Below, piece by piece: positions 9,751 through 20,524 of a DNA stretch of 64,000 bases. How positions within the stretch are numbered: the stretch's first letter is position 1; every line of letters begins with the position of its first letter. The translations under genes and the position numbers were made by a program. The notes under the pieces were generated by a model. It made no database searches. It was not told the DNA's origin and was given only the letters and a program-made list of their open reading frames with translations. The DNA comes from Quercus robur (lineage: Eukaryota; Streptophyta; Magnoliopsida; Fagales; Fagaceae): contig NC_065539.1 of the NCBI RefSeq assembly GCF_932294415.1, forward strand, positions 47,530,501 to 47,594,500. The letters run 5' to 3'.

Positions 9751-10188
9751 ATGGGACGAACCTATGTTGTGTTTAACGGTCGTGTTCCAGGCATATACGA
9801 CAGTTGGCTAGATGCGAGTAGACAAGTTCATAAATTCCCAAACGCCAATCACAAATCATATAAAGATCGAAGGGAAGCCGAAGCTGCATACATGGAGTAT
9901 TTGCATGGTAATGGTATGGGCGTGCATGGTGGTGTGTCTACGTCGTGGGAAACTCCAAACATATCAACCTCAACTCCACCTAGCACTTCTCAAAGCGAAG
10001 GAACCAACTATGGCAGTGGAGACATTAGGCACACTTTGTTAAGGTATCAGTTGGAAGTTGCCATTGAGGAGCGTGACCACGCAAGGAGGATCGCAACGTT
10101 GAGTGCAAACATGTTGAATGAAGTGGTGGCTCACGTTGTGGGGGATGATGAAGTTGATGCACCCACGAGACAACGTACGGATGCATGA
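9751..10188 (+). CDS. HBD/viroplasmin-domain protein of the MULE
   Basis: Single-exon ORF of 145 residues. Residues 4-47 (YVVFNGRVPGIYDSW, then ASRQVHKF, HKSYKDRREAEAAY) match the RNase H1 N-terminal hybrid-binding domain, also known as the caulimovirus viroplasmin domain. The diagnostic GR-PGIY-SW, a Val-x-x-Phe and the Lys/Ala-rich end are all visible. This fold binds RNA/DNA hybrids or dsRNA. No RNase H catalytic domain follows. Instead there is a Ser/Thr-rich linker (about 60-85) and a helical, charged tail (DIRHTLLRYQLEVAIEERD), possibly a coiled coil. It is transcribed away from the transposase. A role as an accessory protein of the element, like the second gene of MuDR, is speculation. 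It could instead be a captured host fragment. Confidence 0.75.
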   Translation: MGRTYVVFNGRVPGIYDSWLDASRQVHKFPNANHKSYKDRREAEAAYMEYLHGNGMGVHGGVSTSWETPNISTSTPPSTSQSEGTNYGSGDIRHTLLRYQLEVAIEERDHARRIATLSANMLNEVVAHVVGDDEVDAPTRQRTDA

Positions 10189-10329
10189 ATGCAAAAGTAC
10201 GACTTCTTGTTGTGGTATTTAGTAAGATATGTATACTTCCAAGTACCATCTGTTGTCATGTGTGCTTTAAGTAGAAGTGTCATCGTTTTCCAATTGTTTC
10301 ACTGGCAGATATGTATATATGGAAAAATA

Positions 10330-10500
10330 ACCTTATTATTTTTGTTTTTGGACTACTTTGGTCTTATTCGGTCCATTATATCTACTTTGGTCTTATTCGG
10401 TCCACTGTGGTTTCTAGGAAAATCGGTGTACTACATTCTATTTACTCTATTTGATCCTATTCAGTCACCTTTGGTCGTACCCCGTCTATTTGATTCACTG
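10330..10500. repeat. short imperfect tandem repeat
   Basis: CTACTTTGGTCTTATTCGGT occurs twice, about 35 bases apart, followed by weaker copies (GATCCTATTCAGTCACCTTT). No function seen. Confidence 0.7.
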
Positions 10501-11010
10501 CAGTCCATTATTGTGTACTTACAAAATACTACATCAGCCTATACACAATGAGCCACGATTAACGAATGTACATGACGTAAAAAACAACAATGAATTGCAT
10601 AACCTCTACATGAACGATTTGGAAATCCTCCTCGTTGGAGGATTCACTGCAATCCATACCAATCAAAGAAAATTCAAAGTTTAAAAAAGCTAGGATTGGA
10701 ATTATTCATACATGATAAATCGTCCAACATTAGAAAATTATCTAAATTCTTCAAGTCAATTCTGAAAATTTTAATAGCCACAATATAGAAAGTCCAGAAC
10801 AAAATGACCATGAATAAAAATTGACACCAACCAACTAAAAAAACAAATAACACAGCTATATAAAGGTTCTTGAATCCCAAACACAGTAAATAAAACCCTA
10901 AAATTATGATGTACCTTGTAGTATTATTCTGAATTAGAAAAAAAATGAACACTTAAAATTTAAAAGTTACGTAATCTCGTGAACATTACATGGAATACTA
11001 CAGGTTTCAA
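10501..11010. other. non-coding spacer within the MULE
   Basis: AT-rich sequence with no credible gene. The short ORFs here are low-complexity, Phe/Leu-rich shadows. Confidence 0.4.
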
Positions 11011-11019
11011 TAGATACAT

Positions 11020-11182
11020 TACAATGGTCCCTCTAGCTAGCTCCACTGGACAAAACAGGTTCATCTCTATGAGAGTGGTCTTGCCACTGCCAATTCTGCC
11101 AACAATACGTATTTTGTGCCCTTCCTCAAATGTGCAACTGATCCCCCTCAGAACAAGTGCATCAGCCTATATTTGATCTGTT
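11020..11182 (-). pseudogene. captured fragment of an ABCC (MRP-type) transporter, second NBD
   Basis: The minus strand reads [19 protein letters not shown], then [19 protein letters not shown] and a decaying [11 protein letters not shown]. Plant ABCC transporters have [35 protein letters not shown] and VEPAGGKI at the start of nucleotide-binding domain 2, with the Walker A motif GRTGSGKTTL. Upstream, QIKYR in a neighbouring frame matches the conserved IQ-RYRP, so there is at least one frame shift. Only about 160 bases remain and no other ABCC exon is visible. This is a host-gene piece carried by the MULE, on the same strand as the PLAA piece just to its right. Confidence 0.82.
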
Positions 11183-11337
11183 TTATCAATGATATATAAA
11201 GCCATATTATAAAGCCAAGTTTGAAGCAAATAACACAACTCTCAATCATGTGAAGATAAATAGAAAACCAGTCAGATTGGTAATGAATGCCAAAGCATTA
11301 GTCCGCTTAGATAAAGTCCGGAAGAACTTCAAATCAA

Positions 11338-11372
11338 GAATGCTTGCACTTCCGTCAAAAGTGCAAGCATTC
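11338..11372. repeat. perfect 14-base inverted repeat (hairpin)
   Basis: GAATGCTTGCACTT and AAGTGCAAGCATTC flank a 7-base loop. The arms are perfectly complementary in otherwise ordinary sequence. It overlaps a short unidentified minus-strand frame (11475 down to 11329, 48 codons, MGNPHMFSALHGLIAKKF...) that may be another captured coding scrap. Confidence 0.9.
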
Positions 11373-11743
11373 CTTTCCCACTAAATACTCCACAAGAGAC
11401 AAACTCAGTATCATCATGTCTAAATTTTTTAGCAATCAAACCATGTAAAGCACTAAACATATGAGGATTACCCATGTCAACAGTTTGGTCAATTCAATTA
11501 ATGCCAACTTATACATCAGAAGTCTTATTAAATGCTTCTTCCACTTCTAACTTATAGGAAGCTCAAAGAAAATATGTTTGATGATCACCAAACAGACATG
11601 TAAGAAGAAAATTTTACAGCATCGTTAGTTTGCAAAATCTACAATTATTTTCATTCCCACATGATTTCAACACATTGCAGATAAGGATATATATATATAT
11701 ATATATATAAAGCACAATGAAGGCAAATAAATGGAAAAAATAC

Positions 11744-12072
11744 CTGTATGCCCAACAAAAGTATGTGTACATTTGCTTCCTCTCCAAAGTTTTAAAGTTG
11801 TATCACTTGAACCTAAAATCGTGGTAGCATAAAAATGAACCCCATAAGTTCATAGTGAAAGACATTCGTAGTTGATAATGCATTCCAATCTGATGTAACC
11901 AATTCCAACTACCAACAAAATCTAAAACAATATCTAGCAGAACAGTCATCTACTTAATCATATTATACCTGTAACAAGCTCGCCTGAAGGCAGCTTTATG
12001 AGTGCTTGGATTGCTGCCTTATGAGCCTCCCAGGATTCTGAAGGTTGGCCACTTCTCCAACGTCTTAATGTG
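11744..12072 (-). pseudogene. captured two-exon fragment of PLAA/DOA1 (WD40 part)
   Basis: Exon 12072-11969 (104 bases) encodes TLRRWRSGQPSESWEAHKAA and IQALIKLPSGELVT. Exon 11812-11744 (69 bases) encodes GSSDTTLKLWRG and SKCTHTFVGHT. Together they are consecutive WD40 blades of phospholipase A2-activating protein (PLAA; yeast Doa1/Ufd3), a Cdc48 cofactor that binds ubiquitin. Splice sites are intact: acceptor CACCACAG, donor ACAG|GTATAA, acceptor ATTTTAG, donor ACAG|GTATTT. The split codons (TG|C before, G|GT between) are as in a genuine gene. The 156-base intron was carried along, so capture was from DNA rather than mRNA. Neighbouring WD40 blades are absent. Both frames are still open, which suggests recent capture or weak decay. 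Confidence 0.88.
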
Positions 12073-12084
12073 CTGTGGTGAAGG

Positions 12085-13190
12085 AGACATTAGATACTAA
12101 CCGAAAATTATTGAGAAAAATGCATATACCTTTGTAAGCATAGATAATAATTCAAACCCAAAAAACGGCAATACACAAACAATAAAAGTAACATTCAAAC
12201 AGTATGCAAATTTTTCATTAATGCCTCCATCATTTCATTAAAGCAAATGATGGACAAGATTTGATTCATTGGCCAATGACACACACAACATATATATATA
12301 TATATACTGAAAATCATAAAATAAGAAGGCTAATTGATGAAAAAATCAATAATCAATTAAATGTTTCTCATTGGGTTCCCAATTTGCTACCAAAATGAAA
12401 AGGTAATATATACAATGATAAATAACAATTACAAACCCCAAGAAGCAAAAGGAACAAAACATGCACACATAACTAAGATTTTTGCCGTTTTCAGCTTTGG
12501 GTAAGTTATATTGTGAGCTGCTCTAGAACAATGCTAGAAAAAAATATAAATTCTATTCTCCAAAGTTCCTACTAACGAACTTGTAATCAAATGTACACAG
12601 ATCTAATCATTCTAGAGAGGAGGGGATTTAAAGGAGATTAAAATTAATAAAATGGGAAGGAGGATGTACCAATCTAGGAATTGTAGGGAAGGCGAATCAG
12701 AAAATTAGGAGAGAGACACATACCTAGCCATGCATTGTAGAGACTCGGATAAATGATTTGCTACAAAGGAGTTGGTTCTGCCATTGATCCGCATAAACTT
12801 CGTCATCAAACTCTTTTACAGAAAGTATCAAATTACTTCTTCTTGCTTATCAACAATACCACACATTTGTTTCTCACAAAACTAACAAAAATAAAAAAAC
12901 AAATTACTCTCTTACAACCCACTTTACTGTAGCTAACAACATACAAAAACACAAGAAAGTTTGGCTTCAAATGAATACCAATCCAGGCATTTGTCAAATT
13001 GCAATCAAAACTCCAAGTGCAGAAAAACTTCCTAATACATCAATAAATACAATACGCCTTATGGGTTTTCTCCAAAATATCAATTTCTTGACAACAAACA
13101 CATTGACAGCCAGTATTCTCCCCAAGCAATGATCCAGAAATAGATGCACAGCCACCAAGATTCTCCCCAATTAGTAGAACATTTTGCATG
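12085..13190. other. spacer within the MULE with one possible coding scrap
   Basis: Mostly AT-rich. At about 12825-12727 (minus) a frame VKEFDDEVYADQWQNQLL... ends at a donor-like TAG|GTATGT, which might be one more captured exon; I cannot name it. Nothing else is recognisable. Confidence 0.3.
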
Positions 13191-13197
13191 CTTATTC

Positions 13198-13415
13198 CAG
13201 TCACCTATACACATGAAGAATAAGCACACAAGGACAATCCAGCTCAATGGCCTTTTCGTGTCCACCATTGCAGTTAGGTCTAAAAAAAAAAATACGACTT
13301 TAGAAGAAAAGTGAAACGTAACTATGCAGTCACCTATAGGCAGGAAGTATAAGCATACACTAAGGCATTTAATGATCTTTTCGTTTCCGCCCATATGCCC
13401 TGACAGGTCTAATCT
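13198..13415 (-). repeat. two diverged tandem modules downstream of the last PMD exon
   Basis: Stretches at about 13198-13290 and 13330-13420 share the order CACCTATA..., GAAG-ATAAGCA, a GGCCTTTTCGTGTCC or GATCTTTTCGTTTCC block, and AGGTCTAA. They could be duplicated last exons or 3' UTR exons of the PMD gene. Confidence 0.5.
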
Positions 13416-13462
13416 TACCTGTTTCATCAGACACAACAGCATAATTAAATTAACATAATCAA

Positions 13463-16400
13463 TCAAATGCACAGTACAAGTAGCTCAAGAAGATGGGAAG
13501 TGTAGACGAAGTACATACCATCACCGGTCCCGCAATCGGGAGCATGCGCACGCAGGCGTCGCGATCTCCGCAAAGCCTCCACCGGCTCAATGTCCTCAGC
13601 CGGTATCTGCTCAATCTGTACAGCCTCTCCGTGGGCGGTTTGAGATGGAGCTGACATGGTGGGGTCCACTTGCACTAGAGGTGGGGTGGGCATGCCTGGT
13701 GTGGGGACAAATATGCATCCACCATCATGGGCAGATCCACTGAAAACTGGGGGCGACATACGAGGAGGGCCCTCAAAGTCCGTGCTAGCACCATGGGATG
13801 TAGTGTGGGCTGGAACAGTGCCCTGATGATCGACGCTATGGGATGGCCCAGCACCATCGCCAGGCGTGCATCGCGGTGTCCTGCCGTCGTCATCAGACAG
13901 TACCCAATCAGTGCCAAGCCATGCCTCTTCTACACCCTCCTCATTCCCTTCCTCGTAGATGGGAGCCGACTCGGTCGTACGGCTGCGACCAGCTTGACCA
14001 CCTCCACGATGTCCACCCCCACGAGACCCACCACGTTGCCCGCCACGAACTGGGGCCTGTCTATCAATGTCAACTGCTTCTGCAAGCGCATTCGCCAATT
14101 TAAGTCGGCCTAGCTCCTCCACAAGCTCTAGTGTAAATGTAAGGTCAGTGTGCATGTCAGAACCTTCATCGCACCTCGGTATAGACCTAATCATCGTCCG
14201 AACCTACAAAACAAGGGCGTCATAAAAGCAAGAACGCAAGTATGATGCAAAACTTGGATAAATCTGTTCCAAAATCAAAAGAAAAAGTAGCAAACATAGC
14301 TAATGAAATCCTTATATTACTTATAATTATGAAGCATCTTTAAAAAGACAGTGTATAAAAATAGGGGTTGGCCCCCCCTGTGCAAGAATTTATAGTTCCA
14401 ACCCAACACTCAAGAGGTTGTATGTTTCCTGTTATGTTTATCGCTACGCAATCTAAACATTGAGATAATACTTCTAAAAAACACGTATAGTTGGTTGTAC
14501 ATAAGTTCAATCTTAGCATAAGTGAAAATATCAGAATTTCACTTCTGTATCTAGGCTTCACGAGATTTACAACTCCATTAATATCACATTGCAATCAGGA
14601 CACATATTTTGAAGTTATTATTTCCTAACGTACACGCCCAAATCAAATGAATTGAAAATATCAAACGCAAGCTTCAAGTTTCAATTAAGGGAAGTACCAA
14701 AAACTTAGAACATATATCATACTTGAATCTAGTATAAATGCACATCTCCTTGCTGCATACTTGCAAGATTTTAAATGACCTTTAAGCTGTTGGGAATTGC
14801 ATTCTACCAACAGTTTAGTAAGGGACTTCCCAATCCTAGAGGTAATATCTATCAAGGAATATGTAATACATTAATCAGTCCTGGAGGAAAGGCTATCTAA
14901 ACTATCATGAAATGCGAATTTATCACTACTACACAGAGTTGCACCGTCCATTTTAAAGTACAAGCCAACCAAAAACAAAAAAAAAATTAAAAAAAATTAA
15001 AATAAAATACAATAAAACCCAACCCAACCTACCCTTTTTAAAAGTTGAATGTAATTATATGAACAAAGGTGTGGTCATCATTAGTCATTGCCCATTAACC
15101 ATTCCTCATGCAAACAAATTGGATCAAGACAAATTCAGTTTGTTATGAACAACTTAAATCATGCAGTATTTTGACTTTAAAACATAATGACATGTCATGC
15201 AGTATTTTTTCACTTTAAAACAACATGACAGAGAAACTTATAGAGATGTAACAACAATAACTATTGTGGACTTCAAAATATGCATGATAAATCTACTGAG
15301 GATATTTAATCCAACAATGGTTTCATCCATAAAATAGGAATTGTTGCCTCACCATGAGTTCCCAATACGCAGACTCTGGTGTTATGTACCGCCTTGTGTG
15401 GCGATTGTACCACATCATGTACTCAACGAGATACGTATCATCATCGTCTAGGAGATCGGACCCGCGAACTACATTCACTCGGTTGGCCCATTGCCGAATA
15501 AAGGGATCATGTTCTACCTCCCAGTTCTTCTCCCATTTACCCTGAAGGGATATCTTGTGAAGGGTAGTCGACGTATCCACGACACTTGGAACTGGTTGCT
15601 TCATCCCAAACTGACGGAGGACTCGCTCAGGATGATGCCACTCCACTATCCAAAAGAATATCAACGGCACCTCGGCCCTCCAAATATGCTGCCCAGCAGT
15701 GCAATACGCAGGTAGGGAGCCTAGCGTATGCGTGTACGGCTCCCATACAATCTGCATAAGTAGATTATGTTTGTGATAGTGAGACATCATACTAATTTAA
15801 CATTATGTAGGTGATATGTAATATGCAAAGCATGGAATTTCTAGCTTCTAGTCGTACACAAAATCTTCAGGGATTATTGGGCAGAAACTAAAAGAACAAC
15901 AAAATTGACCTGCAAAAAATATTAAAAGATCTAGGTTGTTCATGTCCACCATTTTCAGCCCCATGTTCATATGCTGGACAGGGTTCAAAGCTAACTGACA
16001 CCATCAAATACTAGGGTTTTCAATCTGAACCAAACTTAGAGGAGGGTACTACAGCATCCTTATGGCTGTAAGATGAATCCAAGTTGATGATTTCGCAAAA
16101 TCTTTTTATCGTAATAGAAATATTGTGCTACATTAATTGCATTAGTCATTAACAATGTTTCAATGAATGAGAACAAAATGACTATTATAAGGTCTACTGA
16201 AGACATTGCATTTCAAGTACCACTTTATATTGCAAGAAATGGAAGCTATGTAAATTATTACATGGTATAATCCTCATCAAATACTGTTATTATATTTCTA
16301 TGTAAATATATATTTCTTATAAATTTTAGTGTTGGAAATTACGTAAGCCTTTTAGTTATCTCAAACTAATCATGTCAATGTCTAAAATTACATTCCTCTT

Positions 16401-19400
16401 GAAGAATATGGTGATCAGCATATTTTGCACGCTTCTAAAATTATATGAATAAAGTACTCGTTAATAATCCATAGCTTTTAATAATTTTAGGACTATTAAG
16501 GCAGCTAAAGTGGGGACAACTTAAGGAGTTGCATGCTGCAATTAAATTGTGCTCTCCAACTTTGGTGCAAGGAGCACGAACTAACTTTTCATTTAGGTCA
16601 ACAACAAGAGGTAATGTGTCAAGCGTCTTTATGTTTTCTCATATATCACTGATTAACAATTATTTGTTTCTTTAAACTTAGGCCATTGTTTTCCAAGAAG
16701 ACAATCGAGGCTGTGCATATTCAAAATATACCACTTGAATACGTAAATCGAAGTCAAACAGTATTCTACTAGACTGTAAAAATATAACCTTCAATTCAGC
16801 AAAGGTAATTTATAACGTACAATGTAACAATGTTTTTTGCATCACAATAACAATTTTTGTAATCCTGGATACCCCTATGTTAGAAGAAGAAATACTAAAT
16901 TGTCTACTTATTAGGCAGAGCAATAACTATGGTTTTAAGCTCATAACATTTTATTAATTAATTACAAGTGATTTCACAAGCTTAATTACAAACCGTACAA
17001 GCTTAAATTACAAACCACCTGCAGCACCAGTGGCACCAATGAATTGTAAAGAGCTTAGATTCACATTGACTACCTATGAAAACACCATCAACTAGAACAT
17101 CCCAAACAGATGTTTAGATAACATAAAAGTTTATATTAACCTTAGATGGTCACTTAATACTAAATATTGCTATGTTCTGTCACAGGGGTAGTGAAATGCA
17201 TAAACTCCAAACATTAGTAAGTTTTTGAAGGCAAAGCAACAATTGAGACTATCTTCGGTGCTCACTCTGGCATCCTAAACAACCCCAAATCTCACAAAGG
17301 GTTTAACCTATACCCTGGACTCTCGAGTTCCTACTGGGAGGGCACTAATGGCTTTGTATTTTGGAAATTTCACAGTGTGGACCCAAGCAATGACAACCAT
17401 CCAGCATTGGACAAGGACAAGCTATGGCAATGGCTTAGCCTATGGTCACTCTATGACATTCAAGTCAGAGTAACTCCATCCTTTAGTTTGCTTAATTTCA
17501 AATTTCAATGAAAGCCAGAGAAGTGATCATGTGTTTTACGGGCCAATGATCAATAATGTCATCATTCCCTCTGTTTCTGTACTTAGGCCAAAAATGCAAA
17601 CTTGGGTTATATTTTTGCTCTCATGTCATGATTACACAATAATTAGATAAAATTTTCGTAGTTTAACATTTGCAGCTTTCCCAACGTTCTAAATTTAAAG
17701 AATTTTATCATTTTATGAGATTTAACAGCCAACTATATTACAACAGTGAAGAGCAGCTCTAACTCAGCAAATTTAATTCAACGAAAATCTGGAATATAAT
17801 TGTGGTAATATCTAAGTCAACCACCAAAACTATAGCGAATCCAGAAGGTGTGAAATATTAATAAGCTTCAACAGTTCTAAAAAAAATTTCTATTTTAAAG
17901 CTTTAATATTGAAGTATAACAACTATCAAAGATTCAAACTCTCTCTAAAAGAATTATGAGCACAAGTCTGGGCTAACCTGTTGAGCAAGACTCCAAAACG
18001 CATGTAAAGAAGCAGAAAGTGCAAAAACAACGAAGAAGACAGTGAAGCAGAATTCACACAAGGATTAGGGAAAGAAAAAAATTTGGACCATTTCTCGATT
18101 TATGCGTGTCATCCTTGCGCAGGGGCCATGCGTTTTGAAAATATCATTTGTATTCTAATATGCCTTGATTCCCTTGTTCTGAAAAGACCCATATTTGTCA
18201 AGTTTATAGTTAGAAATTTGTTGTTTAGAATTTAATTGACCATGCTGGTTCTGCGTTTACAATCATTCGCCTTATATAAAGTCTTAAGAAATATTGTTTT
18301 GAAATTTTTTAGTTCATTTTCATAGCAGGCTAAAAGTTCTATTTTCTCATGTTAAGTAGGTTGAAACGGTGTATAATAACATAATCAGAAAATGAACACA
18401 AACTTTTGATTCAGTTAGTAGCTGGAAAGAATTTAAAGATGTCATCGTCAGTTTCGAAGATGCATCATTAAAATCAAATGAATTACTTGAGCACACAAAT
18501 ACAACCAAAGACAAATCTGATCATCTTTGGTATACTATTAGGTAAATTCATTTCTCATTGAATTATAACCAATTACATAATCCAATATGTGCGTCTTCTC
18601 TTCATTGCATCAGCTTAATGACATTTGTAACAATTGGTGGAGTTTTTGTTTTTTGGTTGCAACACAAGTTTGAACTCACTGCCTTGCACTAAACGAAGAC
18701 TTCATGCTCAATGTTTTGCGCATGTTGCACATGCTTCATACATCTTGGAAAAGGGACAATTTATTCTGTGTTTTTTTTTTTTTTTTTCCGTGTAAATCAC
18801 AAACGTTTCCGTACATAATGAAGAATATAGCCAAATTCTACTTTATATATATATGACTAAATTTATATATAACCCATTGATTTAACCCAACTTAACCTGA
18901 GTCATGTTAGTTGGGTTGCATTGGAAAAAACCCTTCAATCCAACCCAATTTGGAAAAAACCCTTTGATTTAACATTCAAGAATTTTTTACTTTTGTTTTA
19001 CTTTATGTAAGGACGAGCAAGTATTCATGCAGGTGCTACAAATGGAAGTTCTAATGTGAAGTACTTCACGATGGACATTCCAATTGAGTTAAATGATGGG
19101 ATGGAAATCCAAGTACCAAACAAAATGATTGGATGGTATTATGAAATCAACTCATTCCTACAACAATCCAAGAATTCAAAATAATATAAAATTGAGGGAA
19201 ACGAAAATAAAAGCATGTGCGGTGCATTTGAGGAAAACGTGCTCGGCCCGTAGTTATAAGAATTGAGGGAAACGTGGTCATAAGAATTCAAACTAAATTA
19301 ACCGAATACCTGCTCGGCCCGTACTGTAGCCAGTGACGCCCGGTACGCAGCAAGGACGTGTGTGGCATGCTCTGCGGTGCATTTTGGCCCGCTCCACCTA

Positions 19401-20524
19401 CCAAACATGAGATGTCGACAAATGCTCATTACTGAACCTTACATTTAACAAACTTTGCTTTTATATTTCACATCCATATACTAAGCATTGATAAGTTTCT
19501 TTCGTTTGTTAGTTTGGCATACTTTTAATTATATGAAAGAGACAAATAACGAGAACTCAATGAACGTACCTAATGGCAAGGGGCCCTGAGTGCACTGGCG
19601 GTAGAGGCGGCCTCACAACAGGGCATAATTGTGGGAACCTTGAATAGGCCCATAGCTGCACCAACAAGAGTGCTCCTCCAATCTGCATCGCATCCTTCTT
19701 CGATGCACCACAAAGTTGCCTATACAGCCAGGCCAATGCTGCACTACCCCAGCTATACCGTCTCGCATTGCTGACTGGGTTGAGCAACTGCAGAGGCAGC
19801 AGTGAGACCCGGTCCGCAGACCTGTCCATGAACAAGAGGGCCCCCATCCGTACAAGTAGGTGGTAGCGGGCATATTGCTGCACGACTTCGTCAGCAGCGT
19901 CCACAACTAAGGGAGCGGCAAACTGTGCATCAAGCCAGGTGTATCTTATCCTCGCCCCAGCAAGGGTAGACTTGTTTGAGTTTGGTATCGGGGGTGGAGG
20001 TTTATGGCCCAACAACTGTTCGCACAGCTCACTCCATTTGTAGTCTGTCTTCCCAGTGACAGGCAACCCATCCACCGGAAGCCCCAGCATCACCTCCATA
20101 TCTTGCAAGGTGATACCCATTTCTCCATGGGGTAAGTGGAACGTGTGCGTCTCCGGACGCCACCGCTCAACCAACGCCGTGATCAAGGCGTGGTCGACCT
20201 CCATATCAGGAACCTTGAATAAACCAGTCAACCCTGCTGCATCTATGTGTTGCATGATACGTGGATCTAACCCACCCTGTGGCAATACACATTTACGGCG
20301 TCGAACCTTTATCATGCCAGGCGCCTCCTGCACACGGACGAGTATTCTGTTAGGAGATTAAACACGAGGTAATTATAAAACAAACATGTATTAATAATAC
20401 TACTACATACCTCGTCAGCGGCGCACCTCCAAAGTGGACTTGACCGATGATTCGGCTGCTGGGCCAACTGGGTATCCACATCGGGTCCAGGCCGCACTCT
20501 ATCTAGTGCCTGCATATCTGACAT
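13463..20524 (-). CDS. plant mobile domain (PMD, MAIN-like) protein of the MULE
   Basis: Five exons join in frame: 20524-20411, 20327-19570, 19397-19310, 15751-15353 and 14203-13463, giving 2100 bases and 699 residues. All introns are GT/AG. The core reads [65 protein letters not shown], then [19 protein letters not shown] and [18 protein letters not shown]. This is the PMD shared by MAIN/MAIL proteins and the long-form PP7-phosphatase homologues. Exon 4 adds [20 protein letters not shown] and [18 protein letters not shown]. The last exon is a Gly/Arg-rich (RGG-like), acidic, Pro-rich tail. An alternative end uses the donor GATG|GTATGT at 13519 with a further exon, perhaps within 13.2-13.4 kb. 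PMD genes are known both as host genes for genome stability and as passengers of MULEs and gypsy elements. The start lies about 880 bases from the right end of the element, as for an end-driven gene. No break was seen. Confidence 0.82.
14204..15352 (-). other. intron 4 of the PMD gene
   Basis: AT-rich intron of about 1.15 kb with no recognisable insert. Confidence 0.6.
17222..17513 (+). other. unidentified open frame without ATG
   Basis: A frame of about 96 codons reads [58 protein letters not shown] and [11 protein letters not shown] before a stop. Its composition is protein-like (Trp, Gly, Asp rich) and its GC is above that of the neighbourhood. It lies between BGAL blocks but does not match that family in my reading. 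It may be an exon of another captured gene. Confidence 0.35.
17560..18400. other. intronic AT-rich sequence
   Basis: Between BGAL blocks, inside the PMD intron. Nothing recognised. Confidence 0.4.
19225..19325. repeat. short local duplication at the PMD exon 3 donor
   Basis: GCTCGGCCCGTA occurs at about 19241 and 19312, and GAATTGAGGGAAACG at about 19190 and 19259. The end of exon 3 has thus been partly copied into the intron. Confidence 0.6.

Larger units (their letters stand above)
16491..19112 (+). pseudogene. captured beta-galactosidase (BGAL) exons, antisense in the PMD intron
   Basis: Four blocks in gene order on the plus strand match plant beta-galactosidase (glycosyl hydrolase 35), a cell-wall enzyme. 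16491-16610: [20 protein letters not shown] and SPTLVQG. 16682-16804: [14 protein letters not shown] and [14 protein letters not shown], with an in-frame stop and lost codons between. 18408-18541: [20 protein letters not shown] and [10 protein letters not shown]. About 19030-19112: [20 protein letters not shown]. The first three end at GTAATG, GTAATT and GTAAAT donors, and AG acceptors precede the first two. All the N-terminal catalytic exons are missing. The piece sits wholly within the 3.56 kb intron (15752-19309) of the PMD gene and would be transcribed against it. It is decayed, unlike the PLAA piece, so capture was probably earlier. Confidence 0.85.

Noticed and set aside
9751-10188. Caulimovirus (pararetrovirus) relic
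   Set aside because: Only the hybrid-binding domain is present; no movement protein, coat protein or reverse transcriptase is nearby, and the ORF is embedded in a DNA transposon.
13080-13472. 130-residue minus-strand ORF as a separate gene
   Set aside because: No domain; it spans duplicated intron-like modules with splice-like sites.
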